Assembly: GCA_963575745.1 (NCBI GenBank)
Contig: CAUYUJ010014206.1
Location: 1 to 64,000, forward strand
DNA length: 64,000 nucleotides
From: Prorocentrum cordatum
Lineage: Eukaryota > Sar > Dinophyceae > Prorocentrales > Prorocentraceae
Direction: 5' to 3'
The notes beneath the pieces are model-generated. The model was not told the origin of the DNA. It ran no database searches and saw only the letters and a list, made by a program, of their open reading frames with translations. A program made the position numbers and the translations under genes. Positions 32,402 through 43,925 of the stretch are shown here, piece after piece. The stretch's first letter is position 1; every line of letters starts with the position of its first letter.

Positions 32402-33572
32402 GAAAGAGCGTGTTCTACCGCTGCTGGCGGAAAACCGGGGGGGGTCACTACCGGTTCGAACCCCTCCCCCCCCCCCCCTCCGGAAAACCGGGGGGGGTCA
32501 CTACCGGTTCGAACCCCTCCCCCCCCCCCCCAGCTCATCATGAAAAGGGGGGGGGTCACTACCGGTTCGAACCCCCCCCCCCCCCTCGAAAACCGAGTGG
32601 GGGTGCGGACAGTGGTGGGGACGGTGTTGGTGGGGACAGTGGTGAGGGGACAGCGGGACAGTGGTGGGGACAGTGGGGGGACAGTGGGACAGCGGTGGGG
32701 ACGGTAGTGGTGGGGACAGTGGTGGGGACAATGGTGGGAACAGGGGGGACAGTGGACAGTGGTGGGAACGGTGGTGGTGGGGACAGTGGTGTGGGGACAG
32801 TGGGAATGAGGTGGAAACACTGGGACAGTGGAGGGTACAATGGTGGTGGGGACACTGGTAAAGGCGTCGGCGAGGACGGCGGTGGGACAATGGGACAGAG
32901 GTACAGTGGGGACAGTGGTGGGGACAGTGGGGACAGTGGTGGGAACAGTGGGACAGCTCAGTGGGACAGCGGAGGAGTCAGTGGGACAGTGGGGACAGTG
33001 GGGATAGGCAGTGGTTGGGTCCGTGGAGACAGTGGGGAGAGTGGAACCGTGGTGGGAACAGTTGTGGGAACAGTGGGGACAGTGCGACAGTGGTGGGGGC
33101 ACTGGTGGGGACAATAGGGACGGTGGTGGAACCAGTGGGGACAGTGGTGGTGAGGACAGTGGTGCTGGGAACAACAGTGGGGGATGTGATGCGAGCGGTG
33201 GTAGGGACCGGGAGTCGTTTGCTGGCGGTGCGTGGGGGGGGGGGGGGGTCGAACCGGTAGTGACCCCCCTCCGGTTTTCGAGGGGGGGGGGGGGGGTTCC
33301 AACCGGTAGTGACCCCCCCCGGTTTTCCAGATCCGGAGGGGGGGGGGGGGGGTTTCGAACCGGTAGTGACCCCCCCGGTTTTCGAGGGGGAGGGGGGAAA
33401 GGGGGGGGGGGGTTAGGGGAGGGGGGGGTTTTGCCGGGAGGGAGGGGGGGGGGGGGGGAGGGGTTCCAGCAGGGGGGGGGGGAATTTTCGGAGGGGGGGG
33501 GGAGACCCCCGGGTTCCGGAGGAAAAGGTTGGCAATTTTCCACAGTAAAGCGGCGGTGGATCACGCTCTCTC
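32402..33572. mobile_element. hAT-like non-autonomous element nested in the satellite
   Basis: AGATCTCC flanks it at 32394-32401 and 33573-33580; uninterrupted units have one copy at this place. The 23-bp termini are inverted with about 19 matches: left GAAAGAGCGTGTTCTACCGC, right end reversed GAGAGAGCGTGATCCACCGC. An 8-bp target duplication fits hAT-type transposition, but no transposase is present. Inside are three CACTACCGGTTCGAACC copies at the left, three inverted copies at the right, and a GGGGACAGTG minisatellite between. Confidence 0.75.
32600..33215 (+). repeat. GGGGACAGTGG minisatellite
   Basis: About 600 bases of irregular GGGGACAGTG and GTGGTG units. Gly/Thr/Val/Ser-rich frames over it are repeat translations. 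Confidence 0.85.
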
Positions 33573-36500
33573 AGATCTCCCGATCAGGCTCGGTCGAACC
33601 ATTTTGGGGCTTTCTTGGAGACAGCGCTTCCACGCTGTAGCGCGGCTTGGCCGTATTCTTGCATGGTTGTTGCGTTGCTTCCTGGGGCCTCCGTCGGGGC
33701 CAGGCGGCGTGGGCTGAGGATGTGGGGGTCTTCGGCGATCGTGGGCTTGTCTCGGGGCATGCTGCAGCCGTCGTAGCGCAGCCTTCTCTACGCACTTCTG
33801 CAGTGTGCGGTGAGTGGCCTGGTTTCACAAGACAGCCATCAGGTCCTCGAACACACCTCAAGGTGTGGTCGGTGCGGTGGTGGATAGGCGTTCCGACCTC
33901 AGCGTTCGCATGCGTGATGTGCAAACAGTTGATATTGGGAGGGGCTGCAAAAGGCTCGAGGTGATGAGCTTGAACTATACTCGTAAAGGCTGAGCCAGCC
34001 GGCACTGATTTCACACGTTTGCGTTCTGATCGAGCCCAGAGGGTCCAGGTCTGGCGAGTTCTCTCGGCCAGCAATTTGTTCTGACCGTCAAGGTGCGCTG
34101 TGTAGTGGCAGTTCGCTAGAAGCTTGTGGCCACACTGCCAGATCTCGAGGTGACGACTTATACAAGCAAGCTTGTATTAGCCAATCGGCGCTGACTTTAG
34201 TCTTTGGATCCTGATCGAGCCAGGCCATCATTCCACCTTACATTCTGCATGTTCTCAAGCATCGTGTATTTTCGCCTGGATACAAGGATACGTTTGAGCA
34301 ATCCCACCTTGGACATCTGCGTAGTATTCAGGTCCCTCTCGTGTGCTGTACAGGCATTGCTGTTTTTAGTTCTGATGGCAGTAACAACCCGTGGTGCGGC
34401 GATGCTTGCTTGCATTGACGAGGCGAGGTTGTTGCCAGTGAGTCCCAGCTTCATTGGTGAATGCCGAACGACTGGGCTGTGATCACAACGATGGGAGCAG
34501 TCTAATTTTTGCCCGCGCATTTTTTTCGAGCAGGACGGTTCCATCGAGATCTCCCGATCAAGCTCGGTCGAACCATTTGGGGCTTTCTTGGAGACAGCGT
34601 TTCCACGCTGTAGCGCGGCTTGGCCGTATTCTTGCATGGTTGTTGCGTTGCTTCCTGGGGCCTCCGTCGGGGCCAGGCGGTGTGGGCTGGGGATGTGGGG
34701 GTCTTCGGCGATCGTGGGCTTGTCTCGGGGCATGTTGCAGCCGTCGTAGCGCGGCCTTCTCTACGCACTTGAACCGTGTGCGGTGAGGGGCCGGGGCGCC
34801 CGGGGGAAACTGCAGGGATTTCACAAGACAGCCATCAGGTCCTCGAACACACCTCAAGGTGCGGTCGGTGCGGTGGTGGATAGGCGTTCCGATCTCAGCG
34901 TTCGCATGCGTGATGTGTAAACAGTTGATATTGGGAGGGGCTGCAAAAGGCTCGAGGTGATGAGCTTGAACTATACTCGTAAAGGCTGAGCCAGCCGGCA
35001 CTGATTTCACACGTTTGCGTTCTGATCGAGCCCAGAGGGTCCAGGTCTGGCGAGTTCTTTCGGACAGCAATTTGTTCTGACCAGCAAGGTGCGCTGTGTA
35101 GTGGCAGTTCGCTAGAAGCTTGTGGCCACACTGCCAGATCTCGAGGTGACGACTTATACAAGCAAGCTTGTATTAGCCAATCGGCGCTGATTTTAGTCTT
35201 TGGATCCTGATCGAGCCAGGCCATCATTCCACCTTACATTCTGCATGTTCTCAAGCATCGTGTATTTTCGCCTGGATACAAGGATACGTTTGAGCAATCC
35301 TACCTTAGACATCTGCGTAGTATTCAGGTCCCTCTCGTGTGCTGTACAGGCATTGCTGTTTTTAGTCCTGATGGCAGTAACAACCCGTGGTGCGGCGATG
35401 CTTGCTTGCATTGACGAGGCGAGGTTGTTGCCAGGGAGTCCCAGCTTCATTGGTGAATGCCGAACGACTGGGCTGTGATCACAACGATGGGAGCAGTCTA
35501 ATTTCTGCCCGCGCATTTTGTTCAAACGGGACGGTTCCATCGATATCGAGATCTCCCGATCAGGCTCGGTCGAACCATTTTGGGGCTTTCTTGGAGACAG
35601 CGCTTCCACGCTGTAGCGCGGCTTGGCCGTATTCTTGCATGGTTGTTGCGTTGCTTCCTGGGGCCTCCGTCGGGGCCAGGCGGTGTGGGCTGGGGATGTG
35701 GGGGTCTTCGGCGATCGTGGGCTTGTCTCGGGGCATGTTGCAGCCGTCGTAGCGCGGCCTTCTCTACGCACTTGAACCGTGTGCGGTGAGGGGCCGGGGC
35801 GCCCGGGGGAAACTGCAGGAATTTCACAAGACAGCCATCAGGTCCTCGAACACACCTCAAGGTGTGGTCGGTGCGGTGGTGGATAGGCGTTCCGACCTCA
35901 GAGCTCGCATGCGTGATGTACAAACAGTTGATATTGGGAGGGGCTGCAAAAGGCTCGAGGTGATGAGCTTGAACTATACTCGTAAAGGCTGAGCCAGCCG
36001 GCACTGATTTCACACGTTTGCGTTCTGATCGAGCCCAGAGGGTCCAGGTTTGGCGAGTTCTTTCGGACAGCAATTGGTTCTGACCAGCAAGGTGCGCTGT
36101 GTAGTGGCAGTTCGCTAGAAGCTTGTGGCCACACTGCCAGATCTCGAGGTGACGACTTATACAAGCAAGCTTGTATTAGCCAATCGGCGCTGATTTTAGT
36201 CTTTGGATCCTGATCGAGCCAGGCCATCATTCCACCTTACATTCTGCATGTTCTCAAGCTACAAGGATACGTTTGAGCAATCCTACCTTAGACATCTGCG
36301 TAGTATTCAGGTCCCTCTCGTGTGCTGTACAGGCATTGCTGTTTTTAGTCCTGATGGCAGTAACAACCCGTGGTGCGGCGATGCTTGCTTGCATTGACGA
36401 GGCGAGGTTGTTGCCAGGGAGTCCCAGCTTCATTGGTGAATGCCGAACGACTGGGCTGTGATCACAACGATGGGAGCAGTCTAATTTCTGCCCGCGCATT

Positions 36501-39500
36501 TTGTTCAAACGGGACGGTTCCATCGATATCGAGATCTCCCGATCAGGCTCGGTCGAACCATTTTGGGGCTTTCTTGGAGACAGCGCTTCCACGCTGTAGC
36601 GCGGCTTGGCCGTATTCTTGCATGGTTGTTGCGTTGCTTCCTGGGGCCTCCGTCGGGGCCAGGCGGTGTGGGCTGGGGATGTGGGGGTCTTCGGCGATCG
36701 TGGGCTTGTCTCGGGGCATGTTGCAGCCGTCGTAGCGCGGCCTTCTCTACGCTCTTGAACAGTGTGCGGTGAGGGGCCGGGGCGCCCGGGGGAAACTGCA
36801 GGAATTTCACAAGACAGCCATCAGTCCTCGAACACACCTCAAGGTGCGGTCGGTGCGGTGGTGGATAGGCGTTCCGACCTCAGAGTTCGCGTGCGTGTTG
36901 TGTAAACAGTTGATATTGGGAGGGGCTGCAAAAGGCTCGAGGTGATGAGCTTGAACTATACTCGTAAAGGCTGAGCCAGCCGGCACTGATTTCACACGTT
37001 TGCGTTCTGATCGAGCCCAGAGGGTCCAGGTCTGGCGAGTTCTTTCGGACAGCAATTTGTTCTGACCAGCAAGGTGCGCTGTGTAGTGGCAGTTCGCTAG
37101 AAGCTTGTGGCCACACTGCCAGATCTCGAGGTGACGACTTATACAAGCAAGCTTGTATTAGCCAATCGGCGCTGATTTTAGTCTTTGGATCCTGATCGAG
37201 CCAGGCCATCATTCCACCTTACATTCTGCATGTTCTCAAGCATCGTGTATTTTCGCCTGGATACAAGGATACGTTTGAGCAATCCTACCTTAGACATCTG
37301 CGTAGTATTCAGGTCCCTCTCGTGTGCTGTACAGGCATTGCTGTTTTTAGTCCTGATGGCAGTAACAACCCGTGGTGCGGCGATGCTTGCTTGCATTGAC
37401 GAGGCGAGGTTGTTGCCAGGGAGTCCCAGCTTCATTGGTGAATGCCGAACGACTGGGCTGTGATCACAACGATGGGAGCAGTCTAGTTTCTGCCCGCGCA
37501 TTTTTTTCGAGCAGGACGGTTCCATCGAGATCTCCCGATCAAGTTCGGTCGATTTATTTTTGGGCTTTCTTGGAGACAGCGCTTCCACGCTGTAGCGCGG
37601 CTTGGCCGTATTCTTGCATGGTTGTTGCGTTGCTTCCTGGGGCCTCCGTCGGGGCCAGGCGGTGTGGGCTGGGGATGTGGGGGTCTTCGGCGATCCTGGG
37701 CTTGTCTCGGGGAATGTTGCAGCCGTCGTAGCGCGGCCTTCTCTACGCACTTGAACAGTGTGCGGTGAGGGGCCGGGGCGCCCGGGGGAAACTGCAGGAA
37801 TTTCACAAGACAGCCATCAGGTCCTCGAATACACCTCAAGGTGCGGTCGGTGCGGTGGTGGATAGGCGTTCCGACCTCAGAGCTCGCATGCGTGATGTGC
37901 AAACAGTTGATATTGGGAGGGGCTGCAAAAGGCTCGAGGTGATGAGTTTGAACTATACTCGTAAAGGCTGAGCCAGCCGGCACTGATTTCACACGTTTGC
38001 GTTCTGATCGAGCCCAGAGGGTCCAGGTCTGGCGAGTTCTCTCGGCCAGCAATTTGTTCTGACCGTCAAGGTGCGCTGTGTAGTGGCAGTTCGCTAGAAG
38101 CTTGTGGCCACACTGCCAGATCTCGAAGTGACGACTCATACTAGCAAGCTTTTATTAGCCAATCGGCGCTGATTTTAGCCTTTGGATCCTGATCGAGCCA
38201 GGCCATCATTCCACCTTCATTCTGCATGTTCTAAAGCATCGTGTATTTTCGCCTGGATACAAGGATACGTTTGAGCAATCCCACCTTGGACATCTGCTCA
38301 GTATTCAGGTCCCTCTCGTGTGCTGTACAGGCATTGCTGTTTTTAGTTCTGATGGCAATAACAACCCGTGGTGCGGCGATGCTTGCTTGCATTGACGAGG
38401 CGAGGTTGTTGCCAGGGAGTCCCAGCTTCATTGGTGAATACCGAACGACTGGGCTGTGATCACAACGATGGGAGCAGTCTAATTTCTGCCCGCGCATTTT
38501 TTTCAAGCGGGACGGAGCCATCGAGATCTCCCGATCAAGCTCGGTCGAACCATTTTGGGGCTTTCTTGGAGACAGCGCTTCCACGCTGTAGCGCGGCTTG
38601 GCCGTATTCTTGCATGGTTGTTGCGTTGCTTCCTGGGGCCTCCGTCGGGGCCAGGCGGTGTGGGCTGGGGATGTGGGGGTCTTCGGCGATCATGGGCTTG
38701 TCTCGGGGCATGTTGCAGCCGTCGTAGCGCGGCCTTCTCTACGCACTTGAACAGTGTGCGGTGAGGGGCCGGGGCGCCAGGGGGAAACTGCAGGAATTTC
38801 ACAAGACAGCCATCAGGTCCTCGAACACACCTCAAGGTGCGGTCGGTGCGGTGGTGGATAGGCGTTCCGACCTCAGAGTTCGCATGCGTGATGTGCAAAC
38901 AGTTGATATTGGGAGGGGCTGCAAAAGGCTCGAGGTGATGAGCGTGAACTATACTCGTAAAGGCAGAGCCAGCCGGCACTGATTTCACACGTTTGCGTTC
39001 TGATCGAGCCCAGAGGGTCCAGGTCTTGCGAGTTCTCTCGGCCAGCAATTGGTTCTGACCGTCAAGGTGCGCTGTGTAGTGGCAGTTCGCTAGAAGCTTG
39101 TGGCCACACTGCCAGATCTCGAAGTGACGACTCATACTAGCAAGCTTTTATTAGCCAATCGGCGCTGATTTTAGTCTTTGGATCCTGATCGAGCCAGGCC
39201 ATCATTCCACCTTCATTCTGCATGTTCTAAAGCATCGTGTATTTTCGCCTGGATACAAGGATACGTTTGAGCAATCCCACCTGGGACATCTGCGTAGTAT
39301 TCAGGTCCCTCTCGTGTGCCGTATAGGCATTGCTGTTTTTAATCCTGATGGCAGTAACAACCCGTGGCGCGGCGATGCTTGCTTGCATTGACGAGGCGAG
39401 GTTGTTGCCAGTGAGCCCCAGCTTCATTGGTGAAATCCGAACGACTGGGCTGTGATCACAACGATGGTAGCAGTCTAATTTCTGCCCGCTCATTTTTGTT

Positions 39501-41067
39501 CAAGCGGGACGGTTCCATCGAGATCTCCCGATCAGGCTCGGTCGAACCATTTTGGGGCTTTCTTGGAGACAGCGCTTCCACGCTTTCACGCTGTAGCGCG
39601 GCTTGGCCGTATTCTTGCATGGTTGTTGCGTTGCTTCCTGGGGCCTCCGTCGGGGCCAGGCGGTGTGGGCTAAGGATGTGGGGGTCTTCGGCGATCGTGG
39701 GCTTGTCTCGGGGCATGCTGCAGCCGTCGTAGCGCAGCCTTCTCTACGCACTTCTGCAGTGTGCGGTGAGTGGCCTGGTTTCACAAGACAGCCATCAGGT
39801 CCTCGAACACACCTCAAGGTGTGGTCGGTGCGGTGGTGGATAGGCGTTCCGACCTCAGAGCTCGCATGCGTGATGTACAAACAGTTGATATTGGGAGGGG
39901 CTGCAACAGGCTCGAGGTGATGAGCTTGAACTATACTCGTAAAGGCTGAGCCAGCCGGCACTGATTTCACACGTTTGCGTTCTGATCGAGCCCAGAGGGT
40001 CCAGGTCTGGCGAGTTCTTTCGGACAGCAATTTGTTCTGACCAGCACGGTGCGCTGTGTAGTGGCAGTTCGCTAGAAGCTTGTGGCCACACTGCCAGATC
40101 TCGAGGTGACGACTTATACAAGCAAGCTTGTATTAGCCAATCGGCGCTGATTTTAGTCTTTGGATCCTGATCGAGCCAGGCCATCATTCCACCTTACATT
40201 CTGCATGTTCTCAAGCATCGTGTATTTTCGCCTGGATACAAGGATACGTTTGAGCAATCCTACCTTAGACATCTGCGTAGTATTCAGGTCCCTCTCGTGT
40301 GCTGTACAGGCATTGCTGTTTTTAGTTCTGATGGCAGTAACAACCCGTGGTGCGGCGATGCTTGCTTGCATTGACGAGGCGAGGTTGTTGCCAGGGAGTC
40401 CCAGCTTCATTGGTGAATGCCGAACGACTGGGCTGTGATCACAACGATGGGAGCAGTCTAATTTCTGCCCGCGCATTTTGTTCAGACGGGACGGTTTCAT
40501 CGATATCGAGATCTCCCGATCAGGCTCGGTCGAACCATTTTGGGGCTTTCTTGGAGACAGCGCTTCCACGCTGTAGCGCGGCTTGGCCGTATTCTTGCAT
40601 GGTTGTTGCGTTGCTTCTTGGGGCCTCCGTCGGGGCCAGGCGGTGTGGGCTGGGGATGTGGGGGTCTTCGGCGATCGTGGGCTTGTCTCGGGGCATGTTG
40701 CAGCCGTCGTAGCGCGGCCTTCTCTACGCACTTGAACAGTGTGCGGTGAGGGGCCGGGGCGCCCGGGGGAAACTGCAGGAATTTCACAAGACAGCCATCA
40801 GGTCCTCGAACACACCTCAAGGTGCGGTCGGTGCGGTGGTGGATAGGCGTTCCGACCTCAGAGCTCGCATGCGTGATGTACAAACAGTTGATATTGGGAG
40901 GGGCTGCAAAAGGCTCGAGGTGATGAGCTTGAACTTTATTCGTAAAGGCTGAGCCAGCCGGCGTTGATTTCACACGTTTTCGTTCTGGTCGAGCCCAGAG
41001 GGTCCAATTCTGGCGAGTTCTCCCGGCCAGCAATTGGTTCTGACCGTCAAGGTGCGCTGTGTAATTG

Positions 41068-41093
41068 TTGACGCTTCGCATATCCCCACCAGC
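41068..41093 (+). mobile_element. 5' stub of the CCCACCAGCCC-terminus element
   Basis: TTGACGCTTCGC then TATCCCCACCAGC follows the last satellite unit directly and stops at 41093, where a relict spliced leader and the giant retroelement begin. The retroelement probably inserted into, or replaced the body of, such an element. Confidence 0.65.
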
Positions 41094-41094
41094 G

Positions 41095-41119
41095 ACCGTA
41101 GCCCCCCCTCTGGCTCAAG
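41095..41119 (+). other. Relict spliced leader at the 5' end of the giant retroelement
   Basis: ACCGTAGCC (41095-41103) and TGGCTCAAG (41111-41119) are exact matches to the first nine and last nine bases of the leader; the middle ATTT is replaced by seven pyrimidines. A second GCTCAAGG at 41158-41165 may be an older relict. Confidence 0.65.
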
Positions 41120-41251
41120 GCCGTCTCTGGGTCCCGGTCCTTCGGCCGGGTCTCCCAGCTCAAGGGGTTTCCCCTAGGAGTCTTTTGCCGCGCGTCTCCC
41201 CCGGGGCCGGGCCGCCATAGCAGACTCCCTGGATTCCTCGACTTCGGCCTC

Positions 41252-43895
41252 GTGAGCGGCCCTCCGCCTAGCATGGATGGGCGATCGATCGGCGATGATC
41301 CTGTCATCCCTGTGGGGACGAGGGCCACGTCACCTGTCGTCGACCCTGGGGCCAGTGGTCTGACTGACTCAGGACATCCTCGCCCTAGATCTCAGGACGC
41401 CATCCCGCCAGGGCAGCCGTCGCCTCATGCTCCCTGGAGTGGGAACGCTTCTGCCGATGCTTCATGCGCACGAGGACCGTTGGCCCCCAGCCAAACGGAA
41501 GAAGGGGTTGAGTCTCTCAACCCTGTTACGCACACCGATATTGCGACCTTCCGTCGCTTCCCTGGATTCGAGAGCGGCAGGCACGGAACGGTAGAAGGGG
41601 TTGATGCGGTCAGCCCCCTGATGCACACTGAGATTGCGACCTTCTGTCGCTTCCCTGCATGTGAGAATGGCAGGCATGAGGCCCTCCCGCCTAGCTCATC
41701 CCCTTCGCTCACCCCTACCCTTCCCATGCCCACTGCTGGGCGCCCAATCTCTTTCTCTCCAGGCGGTGCTGGGCAGAGTGGGATCGCCTACGGCGGTGCC
41801 AGCTTTACGGGGGCCAACGGCCCCACTCCTGAAGCAGCTAATCCCCCCACGGATCCTGGTCCTCCTATGCAGGCTGACGAGGAGCAGAGAGGCGCCCTCG
41901 GCTTCCGACACAGGGACCTCCGCGGCGTGGAGGGGGAGACTAGGGACCCGACACCCCCAGCAGGCGCTCGCGAGGGCGTCGGGGGGGGAGACGGGCAGTC
42001 GCTTGCCCTTGGCCCCGACGCGCATCACAGAGGCTTGTGCCCTCACTCCGCCGAGCCCCCCCTTCTGGACGCGATCACGCCGAGTGAAGCAGCCTTCGGC
42101 TGCGCTTTGAGCCTAGAAGACGGGCCCTCAGGTCCTGGCGCGCATGTCGACGCTGATGCTGCGCTAGGTCGCCTCCAGGGGTCTGAGAGCGGCAGGCGCG
42201 ATACTGGAGGAGGGGGTGACGCGTCCATCCCCGCGACTCGCACAGATCTTGGGACCTTCAGTCGCTTCCCTGGAACGGATGACGGCAGGCAGAGGGATGC
42301 CCACGGTGTTCAACCCAGGGAACGGTGCGACGGGGAAGAATGCACCAGGGAGCTAACCTCCATAGGAGGTGGTCGCGAGGACGTCGACAGAATGCACACT
42401 GACGCTGCGACCTTCCGTCGCTTCCCTGGATGTGATGATCGCTGGCAGAATGCCCTCCCGCCTAACTTAACCTCCTCTCTTACCTCTATTGCTCTCATGT
42501 TCGCTGCTGGGCGCCCAATCCCCCTCTCTCCAGGCGCCGATGGGCAGAGTGGAACGGCCCTCGGCGACACCGGGGCCACGGGGGGCGAGGGCCTCACTCC
42601 TGCGCAAGCGAACCCCCCCACGGATCCAGGGCCTCGTAGACAAACTGACGAGGGGCAGATGAATGCCCTCGCCGTTCGACCCAGGGGCCAAGGCGACCTG
42701 GAAGGGGAACCCAGGGAACTGACACCCTCAGGGGGCGCTCGCGAGGGCGCCGGCAGGAGAAACGGGCTGGCGCCTGCCCGTAGTCCTGACCCGCTTCACG
42801 GAGGCTCGCGCCTACACTCCGCCGAGCCCCCCCTCCTGGACGCGCCCGCGCCGAGTGAGACAGTCCCCGCTGGCGAGCTAAACGCTGAAGTCGGACCTTC
42901 TGCCCGCGAAGCGCATTCCGACGCCGACGCAGCGTTCGGCCGCTTCCATGGGCCCGCGAGCGGCAGGCATGACGCTGGAGGAGGGGGTGATTCAATCATC
43001 CCCGCGAGACGCACAGATCTTGCGACCTTCAGTCGCCTCCCTGGATCGGATGACGGCGGGCATAGGGGGGCCCAAGGCGTTCGACCCAGGGACCGTTTGG
43101 AGGCGGGAGTGAGGACCATGGACCTTGCCCCCGCGGGGGTTGGTCGGGGGGGCGTCGGCAGTGTGCACCCTGGCGGCGCGACCTTCAGTCGATTCACTGG
43201 AGGTGAGAACGGCAGGCGCGACACTGGAGGAGGGGGTGATGCTCTCATCCCTGCGATACACACAGATCTTGCGACCTTCCGTCGCCCCCCTGGATCGGAT
43301 GACGGCGCGCAGAGGGAGGCGCACGGCGTTCGACCCAGGGACCGTTGGCTGGGACCCGGCCCCCGCAGAGGTGGGACGGGAGGGCGTCGACAGTATGCAC
43401 ACTGACAGTGCGACCTTCCGTCGCTTCCCTGGAACAGGCGACGAGGTTGGCCTCCCGCCAGAAGGAAGAGAACGAGAGTCGGGGGACCCCGATTCCAGTG
43501 ATCGCAGGGAGACGCCCTCCTCCACGGAGATGATCGATCGCAATCTTCCCTCTCTGGGATTGGCGGCTGGATGGCCCGTGGGGCCTCCTTGTTCGCCCAG
43601 TGCCACCAGGATCGCTTCCGATCCCGCGGTCGGGGCCGCCCCTCTGGTTGATCGGATCGGTCGCGCTAGGTCTCCGATCCCGGCGGCCGGATCGCCCCGT
43701 GCCTTCCCTCCCTCGTCCACCAGCTCTTCTCCCGACTTCCCCCCTCCCGACCCGCCTCCCGGGTTCGAGTTTCCTAACGCCGCGTCCGGCGGACGCCGCC
43801 GTGGACTTGAGTACTCGTCGCAAGACAGAGAACGGGGGCCCCTCTTTTGGACGGACAGCGGCTCGCCTTTCGCGGTGAGCCACGCACTGTCCTAG
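41252..43895 (+). CDS. Retroelement ORF-a: low-complexity Pro/Gly/Asp/Arg-rich protein
   Basis: The frame from 41252 to 43405 moves by one base near 43350 and continues to TAG 43893 (…GVDSMHTDSATFRRFPGTGD). The recurring peptide ATFRRFPG and its DNA core CGACCTTCCGTCGCTTCCC occur about eight times. A 260-residue block is duplicated in tandem (starting near 41700 and 42480, both containing ANPPTDPGP and HSAEPPLLDA). No enzyme motif is visible. Position suggests an RNA-binding or structural first ORF, as in many LINE elements, but that is inference only. Confidence 0.5.
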
Positions 43896-43925
43896 CTGAC
43901 CCCCCCTTCTACCCATCCCCAGACC

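Larger units (their letters stand above)
29107..41065 (+). repeat. Satellite array of about 1-kb units
   Basis: The landmark AGGCGAGG within each unit falls at 29154, 30181, 31194, 32278, 34421, 35417, 36400, 37402, 38398, 39394 and 40377. The last seven units are 983-1002 bp and differ by few bases; the first four are clearly diverged and of 964-1084 bp once the 1,171-bp insertion at 32402 is removed. Each unit carries a GCGGTCGGTGCGGTGG block, a GATCGAGCC repeated twice, and short CTTGGGG-like pieces. Minus-strand frames of 110-218 codons recur in units, but indels shift them between copies. No RNA gene was recognised. Confidence 0.9.

Noticed and set aside
32440-33372. GGTTCGAACC copies as tRNA B boxes
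   Set aside because: It is a simple palindrome; flanking bases do not form a T-stem and no A box or cloverleaf is present.
33590-40560. CCATTTTGG in each young satellite unit resembles the spliced-leader core
   Set aside because: The flanks need two insertions to match, the older units lack it, and no coding frame follows.
29107-41065. CRISPR array or rRNA/5S/SL RNA gene cluster
   Set aside because: Units are about 1 kb with no short repeat-spacer structure, and I saw no rRNA, 5S or full-length leader RNA sequence in them.
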